DNA from: Lunularia cruciata
Lineage: Eukaryota > Streptophyta > Marchantiopsida > Lunulariales > Lunulariaceae
Length of the DNA stretch: 64,000 nucleotides
Direction of reading: 5' to 3'
NCBI GenBank assembly: GCA_948567375.1
Contig: OX419756.1
Span: 64,494,333 to 64,558,332 of the forward strand
The translations under genes and the position numbers were made by a program. The notes below the pieces were generated by a model. It was given only the letters and a program-made list of their open reading frames with translations, searched no databases and was not told where the DNA came from. Shown one piece after another: positions 45,186-58,540 of the stretch (within the stretch, counting starts at the first letter, position 1; the number at the start of each line of letters is the position of its first letter).

Positions 45186-47725
45186 AGAAGTAGCAACTCT
45201 CGTCAGATCACTAGTGTCTGCCAAGTCGTAAAGTATGCGGTAGCTATCATGCTGACGATTAAATGTAGCTCATGATTTTCAGTTAGGATGATTTCCACTG
45301 ATGTGTAGATTCATGTATGATATCCGTGTACAGTTTTGTTGGCCATTACAGCAGGCCCTATATCATCAATAGCTCCTCTCAGGGAAAAGGTCCCGATGCT
45401 AATCTTTCTCCAGGATGGTAAAACTTTTAAATCCTGGTAGGTTGTTCTCAAGATTCAAATGCACCGTGCTTGGCGTGTCCCAAGAAGATTTTGCGCACAA
45501 GGGGTATGCCCCTGTGTAAGGCACTGATAGGGTCACAGCTTTTCCAGCGATCGCGGAGAAGACTTCTCTTGATAATCATAGTCTCTTCCAGCGATTGAAT
45601 GCTTTCGAGAGTGTTTGTCTACGAAGTAAAAGTCCGTAAGCCCTAACTTACGTGTCACCACATCTCACTTTCCAATTGTCTTCCACATTACATCATTTGA
45701 GTGCTACGAGATGTGAAAGCCCCGCCAGTGTAGGATTAGGAACACAAACCGTATCAAGTTCTCTGATCGTCAAATATGAACTGGACATAATTTCTCTACA
45801 AATTGGGTTTCAGAATTTGCGGTCACTGTTACTTCATATCAGCGGATACTATGTCACACACGTAAAACATTTCGCGCAGAAGTTAGCACAGCTAGGATCC
45901 ATCCTCGAATTTCCCGCAGTGTAAAGAGACATGCTTCTACGCCCTCGGCGTTGGCATAATGAGATGTCGACTCCCAGAGGGAAGAAGCATCATCGGTTGC
46001 AGTTCAGCGACGTTTCCTTTCCGCGAAATCACCGGTCTGACAGTGGTCAATCAATGATGGTTGTACCTGCGGAATATAAGTGAGGTGCGACATGGAACGT
46101 GCGCTTACATAGTACCATGGTCGTCACTAGTTTGGTACACACAAATCACTATAGGCGAGATCTGGGGTATGGTTTACTCTTGGACAGTGGCGAGCCATTG
46201 GCGATGTAAGTGGACAACTCAGTTGCCACTGAAATTCTGAAGAAACTCATTTTGTTGTCTTAGCTAGTACACTTCCGATCCAAACTTCCCAAAAGTATGT
46301 CATTTTATCACCCACATTAACTAAACGGTGAGAATACAGGGAGCTGAAATGGTCCCTACTGACTATATGTGTGGATATGTTCTATATTTTGAGATTTATC
46401 GGTGGGCACAGTATACATTTAACGCGACTTTGGGCAGTAATATCATCCACAGTATTGTAAACAGGGCACCAGTTGTCCGGGACCTGGTACAACCTTATCC
46501 TCACGTTTTAGAACAGATTGGAAAAGATAGCACGTTCACCATATCGAGATAGAGAGGTGAGATGGGCGATTTTGCAAGAGGAAGTAGTGCTTTTGCGGTC
46601 AAGATTGAATATTCGATGACACAAAGTTGTCTGCGAAGACAAAAAGTACAGTAGAGTGTAGTTGGGTAGCCTTTCTCGTATTTCGACTGTGGTGACAAAT
46701 TCGATCTCTCCTGTCATGAAGCAGTAACAGCTTCCGCAATCAACCAAACAAACCAAGTGCAGGTTGAATCTTTAGTCCTCTCAGACGCCCGGGGGCCGCA
46801 GAGAGATGAGAACGTGGACTTCGGAGCTGAAAGAGCTTGTTTCCTTCATCGACAGCGAGTAGTGGTACTGTTGTGGTGGTGATTAGAAGACTACTAAGGG
46901 ACTATGACATTGACCTCGTGAATCAAGCCTGTAAGCAAGAGACACAAGCAGCAAGATAAGAAAAGGTGAGCACAAAAACCGTTTGACATAGATGACCAAA
47001 CCGATGGTAGGAAGGGACTCCAGACTGTTGCGAACTAACACAAATGGCCTGGGAGGTGAGATACTTAGATTTATATATTTATATTTATGTATATATAAAT
47101 ATATTAAGTAGCAGAAGCTTTCTATTGCGGTTGTAATTCGAGTCAACAGAGTACATGTAGAGAAATAGAATCTACTACTCTTCTTCTAACGATTCAGCTA
47201 AGTGAAATTGTTTCGCTACAAGTAAGCCACTGCAAATCGATGTTTCAATGTACACAACAACTTTGGTACAACCTAATTGGAAAGAACAGGAAAAGTCCTA
47301 TGAAACAGATTGTGTGATGTCTGGAGGGAGTATCTGGAGCACACGCCAGCAAAAGCAGATTCAGGATGATGATGATGATGATGATGATACTTACACCCGG
47401 ACAGTAAACCCCAGGTGGAAAGAATTGGGGCCCGGCCCGCCACTTGAAAACATAGAGAGCAGCAGAGTTGTCGTGTTGTGTCCTGCTATCACTCTCTGTT
47501 CTGTTCTGTTCTGTCCAGTTCTGATGATGAGAGGTATGACGCCAATTGGCTTGAATCTTTCTACTACTCTCAAATTGTGGTGAAGTTAAACAAAAACGGT
47601 AGGGTTCTGGTGTTCAGTTGAGTTCAGATGATTGTTGGTGAAGTTACTACAACTACTAATCTCAGTCAAGTCAGCTGGTGATCAACGGCATTCCGTTCGT
47701 TCAGTTCGTTGTTGATGTTGTTGAG
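45186..47725. other. Region between convergent genes
   Basis: This holds the 3' ends of the kinase gene (+) and the IQD gene (-). It contains an AT palindrome-like stretch (47070-47105) and a (GAT)n run near 47370. No gene is recognised. Confidence 0.55.
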
Positions 47726-50331
47726 TTACCTGAAAGGCGCTTTCCGAAGATCTCCGAAACCAATGCCATTCTGAGACAAAGCAGGATCCCCCAAATAGCT
47801 GTCCCTCGAAGGAGGCATCGTAAATCTCTCAATGTTGATGGGTCCTGACATGCCCTTCAAGCTGGGGCTTCTTACGGAATAGAACGACATCTTCTGCGTC
47901 CTCGAGACGGGGCCCGGGGGGTTGTTGATGGAGTTCTCAGAGATTGGGAAAGACAGCCTCTTCTTGGCCGGTGTGTTGGGGAACGACTCCTTCTCCGGTG
48001 TTCCCGGTCGTTGCTTGGGCGTGCTATGAGAGCGTACTTTAGCACGGGCAGACTGCGTTATCTGCATGTAGTTGGGAACTGCAGGAGAGCTCGCTAGGCT
48101 CTCATCATCCCTAATGGAACCAGCCATGCTTGCAAGACTGTACCTGGTACCGAATCGCTGGCCGGTGGAGATCAAGCTCGGGGTACTCCTGTTAGTAGTT
48201 GATGCAGTACTGGTGTCTTCATCATCTCTTCGTGGCGCACGTCTGGGACTACCAGAGCGGTGAATGGGATGGTGAGACATGGACATGGACATGTTCATAC
48301 TCATGCTCTTGCTACTCAGAGGGGGAGGGAGAGGTGACAGAGGATGGTGGTGCAGAGCACCGTTCATTGTCTTTTGAACTGGAGTAGATGGGATGTCGTA
48401 GTGGTTGCTGTGGTCACTGTTGGAGTGGTGATGGTAGTGATGAGAGTTCCCACTAGACAGGGGGCCGGAACTGGCAATGATCGGACGCTGACTGTGGTGA
48501 TGCTGGTGACCAATGCTTCCGTTGGAGATTGGCCCAGACATTGGAACTCGCTGCTGCTGCTGCTGCTGCATCTGAATCTGCTGCTGGTAGTGGTGCTGCT
48601 GCCTGTTGTAATTCTGTTGGTTGTGCACAGAATCCACCTCAACAATTTTGGTGCTTTCAACATCGGTGCTGTGTCCAGACGCTTCTTCCAGGGGATCCTT
48701 GCTGTCATTCACCCGGTTCTCCCAAGGTCGCGCAGCCATCCACCGCTCCAGCCAGCTCCAGCCCCAGTGAGGCTTGTCGGGCTCGCAGTCGATGAATAAT
48801 TGCGAATTGTCCTTTGGACTGCCTCTCCATAACTGTCAATGTTAAGAAGAAGAAGAAGAAATGAGGAATAAAGTATGACAATGGCTGGTGAGCGAGTGGT
48901 GGAGAAAGGTACGGAGCTCAGAATGCTGAACAGTACTGCGGCACAAGAATGGACACCCACCTGGTGAGAGAACGCGTACGCCAGAGCCCTTTCGCGTTTG
49001 AGAGCGGCCTCTTGTTTACTCTGCTCCTTCGCTTGGAGCTCCTCTACGGTGCGAACGCTATCGTTCCACCCATTTGCTTCGCTCATGGCATAGATCGAAT
49101 CCGACTACAAAACACATGCACCCGAAGAAGGTAAGCTTCACTGTAAGACAAAGTGTCCTGGATCCAACGACGCTCCATTGCATCATCCTTTACAGCGTAT
49201 AGATACAAGAAGAGGACCAAGAGAATCAACTTACAATCGATCTTCTTGGTTTCACTAAATTGTTATTGGCAGGATCCTGGCGTCTTTGCCACAATTGGCG
49301 CTGCACAGCTTGGCCCTCCTCAGACATGCGCACACGCCTGGCACGGACTCGAGCTTGAACCCTGACGAGTGCTTGCATGCAACGAAGGGTAATAGTCGCC
49401 TGGCGTCTGACTGTATGCCCACGAACCAATGCCTGCAGCCTCACAAGGCCTCTAAGAGCTCGCAGAGCCCTTCGAGCCTACAAACACAAGCGACCACAAG
49501 ACTGCGTCAGTGAAGGAGAACAATGCATGTACAGTCACTATGATGTAACAAGAGAAGGTTGAGAGACGACTCTCAAAACGACAGTTCCACCCACCAGTCC
49601 AGGTTGCATGTGACTACAGACATTCACAGCAACAACTAATTAGGAAAGGTCCTCCCAGATCAAGAGGGGAAGAAGTGAGGGGGTCATAAAGCGCACCAGA
49701 TATCCTCGGAAAGCTGTCTGAATTCGGATAGCAGCCCACTCCTCTCTTGATTCGTCTTGGTAGTAGTAACGACGATGATGATGATGATGATGAGTTCCAT
49801 GGATTGACGAGCTCGCATGGGTCGCAGCAACTGCTGCATCACCTGCCACGGATGAGGCAGCGGAAACAGCAATCGTTCGCTGATTCTGCTGGTGTTCTTC
49901 ATGCTGAGTCAATTTTTCATTGAGAGGCTGGTAATCCTTTCCACCGTTGTAAACTTGAGATTGTTTACCGAAACTCCATCTCCGCTTCTCCTTCGGCGGT
50001 TTCTTCTGAGACCCACACAAAACATAAACGTATGAGCCCCTCCAGAAAAGTGATCTTCCACAACTACTGACTAACTGATGAAATCAGACATACGAAGGAA
50101 AATACACTAAAGACACATTTGGCTAGGGGTAGCCCCTGTCGTTAGGAAGAAACACCAAAATGACTCAGGACATCAAGATCAACACCATGGACGAGGACCC
50201 TTATTTACCTGATCCCCATTAACAAGTTCAGTGTTCTCTGACACGTCCCGTTGTGCATTCTTCTCCGAGTCTTTGGAGGGTGACCGGAATGCCTTCTTCA
50301 CCGCGTTAAACCACTTCCCTTTCTTTCCCAT
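47726..50331 (-). CDS. IQD: IQ67-domain calmodulin-binding protein (IQD, five exons)
   Basis: Exons 50331-50209, 50005-49697, 49477-49235, 49104-48961 and 48832-47726 join with every intron GT-AG and in phase 0, giving 641 residues. The start '[15 protein letters not shown]' is the hallmark IQD N-terminus. The IQ67 region spans the exon 2/3 junction, with IQ motifs '[15 protein letters not shown]', '[15 protein letters not shown]' and '[15 protein letters not shown]' (about 131-205); a split at this point is a conserved IQD gene feature. '[13 protein letters not shown]' and '[16 protein letters not shown]' follow. DUF4005 ('[18 protein letters not shown]') is at about 523-570. IQD proteins bind calmodulin and act as scaffolds at microtubules, plasma membrane or nucleus. 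A Gln/His-rich stretch (about 345-420) is unusually long. The stop directly follows a GT-containing codon pair, so a further 3' exon is conceivable but not needed. Confidence 0.95.
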
Positions 50332-52320
50332 CCTCGCAACTCTGTTGTTGACAGTCCTGCTAACAATGACAAACAGGAAGAAGTTCACTTCGAGTGCATC
50401 AGAAACATCAGAAAGTTTGACAAGGCATGGCCATTTTATACAGCGACTATAGCGGCAGCAGATCACAACCAAGAAAAGAGCTGGAAAGATAATTCTTCGT
50501 GTGTCATCAAGAGATCTGAGTGGAGACACCTCAAAGTTGCTGCTATCATTTCTACCTGTGAAATTCTCGAAACTGTTGATAATGCCTCAGCCTCTATAGT
50601 CCGGAGCTCAGAGACAGCATGGGTGAGATTGAGTTGCGTGTAGAGGGGGCTAGAACCCAACATTCATATCAGTCATTCGCGTGACTCTCCACCAACTTGA
50701 CTCCTCGCCAGGACTCGACAGGCATTGGAAGGGAAGGGAGGGAGGCGCTTCAAAATCACCAGATCCGCTTTCCAATTGCAATGCGGACAACAACAAAAAC
50801 ACTGAGTAACCAACCTCTCTTTCTATGTCTCCCTACCTCTCTATACCTCTCACTTCCTCTCTCTCTCTCTCTATCTCTTCCTCTCCGTTTTCTCTCGCTC
50901 TCTTCTCACTCTTGTCTCTCAAGCTAGTGGTGGGTCTTTCTCTGTCTGTCGAGGAAAAGCTGAAGGAGTTCAGCAAGGGGAAATAAATCTCTACCCAAAA
51001 AATCAGTAGCGTGCGACTTGGAAAACAATCAACAGAACCAAATACTACACAATGCAGTGCTTCTCCATGTTCACAATTCCCGGCTCGACGGCCAAGCCCA
51101 AACCGAAATCGCAAGTTTTCGCCATCGCTTGCGGCAGAGGGAGAAGAGAGTAGGATTATTCTCCATCCTCACCCTTCTCCTCCTCCTTCCACCGAGAGAA
51201 ACAAAGAGCAATACTGAGCGCCGCCCAGGATGCAAATCAGAGTAGAACCCACCCCTCTCTCTCTCTCTCTCTCTCGGACTCCCTTTCCCCACCCCCAGCA
51301 CGGCAGACACCTCCTCGTCTTCCTCCTCCTTCTCCTCCTCCTCCGCTCCTCTCCTCCTTCTGCTCCAACTCCTATGCTCTCACCTGCTGTTGTTCCTCGT
51401 CATCATACTACAACTCGACCACTGTAGCAAAAACAAAGAGGTAAAGTGGGGCCTGTCTCTATCACAGCACTTCGCTTCCCTGCTTCTCTGCCTTCCTAGT
51501 GGGTCCCCGGGTCTACTACTACCTTACCACCATAGCCAGGATTATTATGCCAGACAGACGGACAGACAGACAGACAACAGTCTCCCTCAAAAAGTACTAC
51601 TCCAACACAACAACACACACCACACTCATGAACAGGCAGATCTTCTTCACATTTCTTTACTTCTCCTCATTCCATCACCGCCACTCTTAATCACCAACTG
51701 AATACCGTAGTAGCCAATGTTTTGATAACCATAACAGCAGGGAACAGTCACCCCACCCAATGGTCTGGTGCTCGGACGATAGATCACTTATTCTGCGCTT
51801 CTCAGACGCTGTGTATTCTTGCCGGCCAGATTCCCCGTTTCGCGACATCTAAACCAGGTGGGTCTTCGAGAATATTCCCTGATTCCGGGAGAATCCGAGG
51901 TAGGAAGTTACCTTTATCTCTCAACGAATTCCTGAAAAAGTCTTCCCCTGTAGCGTAGAAGTAGAGTACTGTTTCTTCGCCCCACCGCCTTTTGTATCGC
52001 CAATCACCAACGGAATCGCCAATGGTGTTATAAACAGCCAACCTCTCTACTCTCTCAGCCAATCGCAGCAGCCGTGGCCTTAAATAGCCAATCTCCTCAG
52101 ACTCCGCTGTTACGACCACTGTAGTCTATATACCAGGGTCACCTCCACGGTTAGGCCTTAACCTACAGTACAGTTCTCGCACGATCACACATTCCCGTCC
52201 AGTATGGTTCACTGAAACGCAACCCTGAATGAGTACGTAGCTACAGTACTGTGGTTTACCCCAGTAGCGAGTCCGCGTATAAATACACACCAACCTACGA
52301 TCCCTACGAAGCATAAATCA
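50332..52320. other. 5' flank of the IQD gene
   Basis: Minus-strand promoter and leader sequence is expected here. A TTGTTAGCAG acceptor-like site on the minus strand at about 50360 hints at a 5' UTR intron. CT-rich tracts (50855-50900, 51253-51275, 51310-51350) read as GA-rich leader on the gene strand. A (CAGA)n run lies near 51555. No other gene is supported. Confidence 0.5.
51253..51275. repeat. (CT)n microsatellite
   Basis: An uninterrupted CT dinucleotide run lies on the plus strand, i.e. GA on the strand of the IQD gene. Confidence 0.9.
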
Positions 52321-54660
52321 ACGGCTGTCATAGTAGAGAAAAGTCCAAAGAGCTCTCGTACTTTTCTCGACCATGTCAAAAATATTACAATTATTACTGC
52401 TCGCTATTCCGTGTAATTGATCTAAAAAAGAGGTGATATATATAATACAGTATTAGAAAATATGGTCACATACATAGGTGGATATTGTATTGTAGATAAA
52501 AGACCTTTTGGTAATTTACATATATGGTAATTATAAATGAAAAATAATAAAACTGCCCTAGTTTTATTATTTTGTATTGATTGTTGTTTAGGACTAAGGA
52601 CGACACCTCACAAAGGTTGACTCACTGGCTCGCTATGAATTCTTTTGTATCTCTTAGCAGAAAGACATTTATAAGGTGTGGTATTTAATAGCGTATTTTG
52701 TCATAGGGAATAGTAGAAATAGCCATATATAATAGTCCTAAGAATAAGCTTTTCGGACCAACTAGCCTATGCACCTGATAAAAGTAAGCAATAAATTATT
52801 ATTTTTAGTCTCTGAAATTACATAGATTCATATCGGAGCAAATATTGCTTGTTTTATATTTCTTATGATAGATACAGCATCTCATAACTCGGCTCCGTTT
52901 GGGTTATTGTTTTTGGGAGACAGTAAACAGTATGTATGCTAAATAACACTGCTGCTAATAAGCCTAAACGAAAGTCTGACGAATTGGTGAATTTCCTTCG
53001 AATCAAAGAGTGCATAAAAGAATGTTGAAAGTCTAAATATTATCTTCTCAATTATTTCTTTGCTTTTTGCCTACCTTTTTACTACTGTGAGTTCTAATTT
53101 TTTGTTATTCGCTTCTCAACAAGAACCCTTAGTTTCTAAAACAAATGGACTTCGTCACTAAAATTTAAGTGAACATCCAAAAACTTGTTCCTTTCAGTTA
53201 TATCTTTGTCTGGATGAAAGAAATTCATAGACACAAAATAATTCAAACCTCTTTATTGTTTGAATTGCTACAGATGAGAATGCCTCGTAAAAAAAAGAAG
53301 TAGTTTGATTTACATTTTCTCGGTATTTAAGAGTTATATCCAAATTGCAATATCAATAACTATTCTAAGTTTCTCAATATCATAAATGCTTCTCACAATA
53401 CATGGCATAAGGATTTCTTTCGTCGTATAAAGCCAACCCAGGAAAGGTCGACCACCTATAAAAGAAGAATAAAATAGTCCCTAGCTAACTTTCAAGACTT
53501 TTCTCCACGTCCTGCTGATAACATGCACAACAAAAAGGACGCACCCATGGCTCAGGTGTACCGATACTTTGCTAGTACTACTATTGTGTGATCTACTAAA
53601 AGCTATGACAATAGACAAGCAACTTCTTTCATGAAAGGAATCTAAGTAAGTACTGAGGGAAAAAAAACAGAGAAAAACTAAACGAAATTGAAATCATCTA
53701 TGATCATGGTAGAGTATCAAAATGGTCAGTTCATCTCGACATATTGCAATTTCGTCAACATGAGATTCAATTAAACTAGTCTCCTTGATCTTGCTCACAG
53801 TAAATACCTATCATGATTCTATAGAGATCTTTATTTGTCCAAGCGTAGTGGAACCAGCATTGCAGGAATTTAGATAATCATATCAGTATCAAATGAGCAG
53901 ATAGCTAAAAAGTAATTTGCTTCCATAACTCTTTGATTCTAGATGATGGAGGAAGTGCTCTGTCCATCAAATACACAAGATATATCATATTTGAAGATGG
54001 GCGACATGAAGGATAGATAGATAGAAGCCAGAAAATTAGGTGCCATTTTAGGAAATATTATACCTAGATATCTGAAAGAGGTAGTCTAATAAAGAAGCAG
54101 TTTTTTTTTAAGCTCAATACAAACGCTTCAAACTATGTGATATTTCAAAATAAATCTAGAATGGAAATGCCGTGATACTCGACTTCAAATCATGAATGGT
54201 CTATAATTCAGACCGTCTTACTCCATATAGTTCTCCAGAGATTCCCTCCAGATTGAAATAGAAATATAAACAAAGAGGAAAGTTACATTTTTCTCCCCGT
54301 CCTTATCCGGATAACATATCCCCACAGGAATCATCATTATGATATAGTGCAATAAAGGGAAATTGGAGTATCCCAACTACTTCAATGACCTTAGCCACTA
54401 GAAAAGAAATTCGCAGAAGGAAATAACAAAAAGGTCTTCAAGCCATGAGTCGCGAGGAAAACATGAGCCCCAAAGTACAATCATTCTGGAGCGAATTTTT
54501 TTACATTTTTATCATTCTCTATAAATGGTCTCTAGGAGAAAAACTCTTCGTTTAAAAGGGCTCCTCCAAAGCAACAGCTCTAGGGCGATTTATTAAGAAG
54601 CATCTATTCTCCTTTAGATGAAAATAAATAAATAAATAAATTTTACTTATTTATTTACAT
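52321..54660. other. AT-rich gene-free island
   Basis: Base composition drops visibly to AT-rich over about 2.3 kb, stops are dense in all six frames, and no repeat partner or organelle gene is recognised. It ends in a (AAAT)n tract (54622-54660) that folds back on itself. Confidence 0.55.
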
Positions 54661-54902
54661 ATTTATAGTTATATTATAAATATTCTCTCCAATTTTCTAA
54701 ATGTATATCTGGGAAAATGTGGATTGTCACTCCATGTCCCCTGAGAATCCTCAGGGACAAAAAACGATAAAGAAGCTGCGCAGTACGGGGACTGTAGTAA
54801 CAACTACCACGGTAAGTTGAAACGTACCAAAAGCGTGAACGCTGTAAGGATGCTACCACGTACGTATGTGAGTACGATAAGGCTGGCAGAGCTGCCCTAT
54901 CC

Positions 54903-54972
54903 CTGGACGGAGTACAGGGTGTCATCTGGAATTCATGAATGACCAGGGTGGCATCCACATACAGTACTGACT
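54903..54972 (+). repeat. Direct repeat, copy 1 (partner at 55911-55984)
   Basis: 'TGGACGGAG', 'ACAGGGTG', 'CATCT', 'GAATGA', 'CCAGGGTGGCATCCAC' and 'ACAGTAC' appear in the same order 1 kb downstream. Confidence 0.75.
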
Positions 54973-57950
54973 GACTCCAGTTAGTTGTAAACCGCACCCT
55001 CATTACGGTGTTCGTATTTGGGACCCTTGTAACCCACCCAGTTAATAAAGAAAGTTGCTGGGAACTTGCCGTTAAGGGTTTATGATAAACTTTTATTATC
55101 GTTTCATACAGCGGTTACATACATGGACGGCTTCCCTAACCTTTCTTGTTCTTTTCCTCCTTTTTATTGTTGCCCCTTTTCCAACGAAAAGAGGAGAAAA
55201 TGGTTAGTGTGATTACGTTTTTTTACGCGGTCGCTCTTTTCTCGTTTTTTTTTTTTCAAGTCAAGCTCCTATAGAAACTTTTATGTCCTTCACGCTTATA
55301 CTTGATATGAGACATATTTTCGTTTCAAAAGTGTACGGAAAGCAACCAGTTTGTTTCCCGATAAGATGGATCGATGCACCAATATTTGTGGTTGTATATC
55401 ACGGGAGGTTCAAAAGTTGTCGAGAGTTCACAACCATGGTATTTTGAGAGAATATAATTTTTAAGTAATAGATAAAAGGCCCAGAACATTTTGGCATAAT
55501 TAGAAATCACCAGAAATAAAGTACCTTCGAGATGCCCACTCCTAAATCTGCCATGAGAATATTACTTCTTCACCAAATTATAGGTCAGTCCGCGCTCGTG
55601 ATAATGAACTCTTTTGTACTAACCCTTCTGAGTCCACTTCTTTTGTACTAACCCTTTTTTGTCAATTCCACGGCTCAAAATCAAAGGTAATGATCGAGAG
55701 AGCTCAAGTTTTCCAGGTCGATTTAGCACTAAGTGCAATTCACTTAAACTAATCAATGTTTTGAGTTAACGGATACACTCGAGCAGATCCAAAAGAATTG
55801 TTTTTCTCGTTTCCTGAACTTCCACTTCTCGTCGTCTCAAGGTGACGTCACCTCATGTTTCTTACCTTTTGGAGAGTTAGTTGATGGGGCGGGCAGAGGC
55901 GCCTGCCCATGTGGACGGAGGACAGACGGAGAACAGGGTGGCATCTTGAATGAGCCAGGTGGCATCCACTACAGTACAGGACTGATACAGACAGAGAGAC
56001 TCAGCTCCAAGCCAAGTTGGAGTCAATGGCTTCTCTTGTCTTCGTCGCCCATAACTACAGAAGGACGATAGTTGACCATTTCTGACCGTTCGGACGGAAA
56101 CGTTCTCGTCTCCTTATCTTTTTCTTACTCGGTCGCAACATTCACTTTGTGTCATTAATTTGTTGGAATGCGGAATGATTCCCAGTTCCACCCAAACTTT
56201 ATCACCCAAATTTGTTATAGTGGAGGAAGTTATTCTCTGTAGCAGAGAGGAGCATTATAAGGGGGGAAAGAAGACCAGGCAGCAGTAGGAGTCAAACCTC
56301 CTGGCCAAAATGGTTTGAAGATTCTACATTACATGATTATGAAGAGTATTTCTTTCTAGTTTCCCACATATTTCTTGAGAATAATCTCTCGTGGAGATCC
56401 ACTTGGTGTGGCATTGACATTCTACTATGACTCTCACCAAACAAATACTTGCAAACTGAAGTCGCGGCAAGCGTTAAAGAGCAAAAAGAACACGAGGCAC
56501 GAACAAGAGATATTGCTGACTGGTTTTAGCTCGAAGTGAACATAAGTAGAATCTCTTTCACCAGCTTATGCCAACATGAACGGGAAAGCTAATTAGCGCG
56601 CTGATTGTTTTTGTGCTAAATGGCCCTTGCCTCCTTTGGGTTGATATCAAATGAATAGCCACTAGCTAGCTGAGCCAGATATAAGCTGGTTTCTTCACTA
56701 CACTAATTTGAACCCAAGATGAAGAGGAAACAGCAACACATTGGCGCTCAGATCCTTTTAATCCATCTTCTCACGGGTATTCTCCTCTTTTTGGGTTGAT
56801 TCCAAGTGGGCACCTTCTTCTTTCCAAGGAGACAAACTATGGAGGTCATTCAAGGGCCGGAAGAAGCACAAAGACGGCAGCAGTTGTTCAGATTCGGTAG
56901 CAAGGAGGAGGAAACATGCGAACATTGCGCCACCAAAAGGGATGTATCTCGTGAAGAGCACCAGTTTGGGACTGTCCACCGTCAGTTATTGTCCAAATTT
57001 ACATTGAGAAATAAATAAGCACTCGATTTGGCCCTGTCAGTTTATCCTCGACACAACACAACGTCCACGAAAACAGAAAACAGATGACACGATCGATCAC
57101 CTTAGACATAGCATGCGTGGACATGATTAGGAAACAAGGCGCAATGAGTGCTATATAAAGGGAGCTTACCGCTAAACATTAACTAACTTGATGGGAAGTA
57201 TTGGTGCTTTACCATCAGTTCTCGAATAGCTCGAGTAACGGGCGTCCTTCTTGAGAGCAGGCCAGCGAAAGTGACTGAAGCGAAATGAGAATCACTCCTC
57301 AAGAAGTGAAAAAAGAGCATGAGTACACTGGTTCCCACAATGATCTTCTTTGACGAAAATGATTGACATTGTTGGTATCGGCTCTCGTCCTTGTCAATGA
57401 GATTTAGTACAATGAGATTAATGACCATCGTACTCTTGATAAGAAAGCATATGTAATAAGGCAACGTTTGGAGGCAAGAGGACAATGCACATTGGCGCTT
57501 GACTCACTTCGCAAGAAATGGACATGAAAGATTAACAAATGTAAGCTAGCTGCTACAGATTGATGATGGTGATGATGATGATGTTAACAACCCATCTACA
57601 GCAGCAGGTTTGGTGTTAACTATAAGGATGTCGTCTTGTCTGTTTCTTCGTCTCATGGTTGACACAGTTTTGGTTTACCTAGCTCACTTTGCGGTGTGTG
57701 AAGAAAGAGATCTATCAGAAGAAGTGCCGTATCGATCTGGATAAAGACAGAGGAACCGACCACCGATGAGATAAGGAATAGATTGTCACTCGAGGTTCTA
57801 ATTAAGTTTGTATAACGGTGAAAAGTGCATAAGTCTGGTCTCTTACGATAGCTCAAAGTGGGCCGAAAGACGAATGGCAGTGAGAATAATAATACAAAAC
57901 TGTACCTGCATCTCCTTGACCGAGACATCGGATATAACAATTTACAAGTT
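54973..57950. other. Stretch without a recognisable gene
   Basis: This contains the second copy of the 54.9-kb repeat (55911-55984), a TTACGCGGTCGC motif at about 55226 related to those at 15372 and 63253, and a short (GAT)n run near 57565. ORFs are short and unsupported. Confidence 0.5.
55911..55984 (+). repeat. Direct repeat, copy 2 (partner at 54903-54972)
   Basis: This repeats the order of blocks in 54903-54972 with a few insertions. Both copies are in the same orientation. Confidence 0.75.
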
Positions 57951-57960
57951 AATTTATTTC

Positions 57961-58191
57961 TGTGGATTGACTGATTGTAGGGAGGTAGTTAATGTAGGTA
58001 CAACGAGGGTAGTTGAGAATAGGTTACTTTGGGCCAAAACTTAAAGTTGGAACACTAGTGCACAAAGACCTCACAATATAAATTCATTTGTGGATTGACT
58101 GATTAAGATACGGAAGTAGTTAGTGTAGGTACAACGAGGCTATGTTTCTCTCGACAAAACTAATTAAAGTCGCGAAACAAGTGCACAAAGA
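57961..58191 (+). repeat. Tandem repeat, period 128 bp
   Basis: TGTGGATTGACTGATT at 57961 and 58089 begins two units that share 'GTAGTTA(A/G)TGTAGGTACAACGAGG' and 'AGTGCACAAAGAC'. The units differ at scattered positions. Confidence 0.85.
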
Positions 58192-58364
58192 CATATGATT
58201 AAATGTAGAAAAGGATGGATCGAGAGAAGAGAGAAATGAGAAGAATTTTTAAATTCTAAGTAAATAGTAAGCTATAAATAGCAAGGAGATAGACAACTCT
58301 TTCCATTATTTAATGTTGGTTCTATTCTACCCACATTGAAGGTAATGGAAGGCTATGTAAAATT

Positions 58365-58540
58365 CACACTAAAGATATAAGAGAAGAGTTTCTTTAAAAA
58401 AATTTAGTGTTTTGGAATTAATTTTAATTTTTTCTAATGTTTAGTGGTTTTTCACACTAAATATATTAAGAGGAGAGTTTCTTTAAAGTTTTTAATTTTT
58501 TGGAATTAATTTTAATGTTTGGAATTAATTTTTTAATGTT
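58365..58540 (+). repeat. Tandem repeat, period about 88 bp
   Basis: Both units start CACACTAAA(G/T)ATAT, continue 'GAGAGTTTCTTTAAA'-like and end in runs of 'TTTTGGAATTAATTTTAAT'. They are AT-rich. Confidence 0.75.

Noticed and set aside
52321-54660. Organelle DNA insertion
   Set aside because: No organelle gene, tRNA or rRNA segment could be recognised. It is left as an open question under findings.
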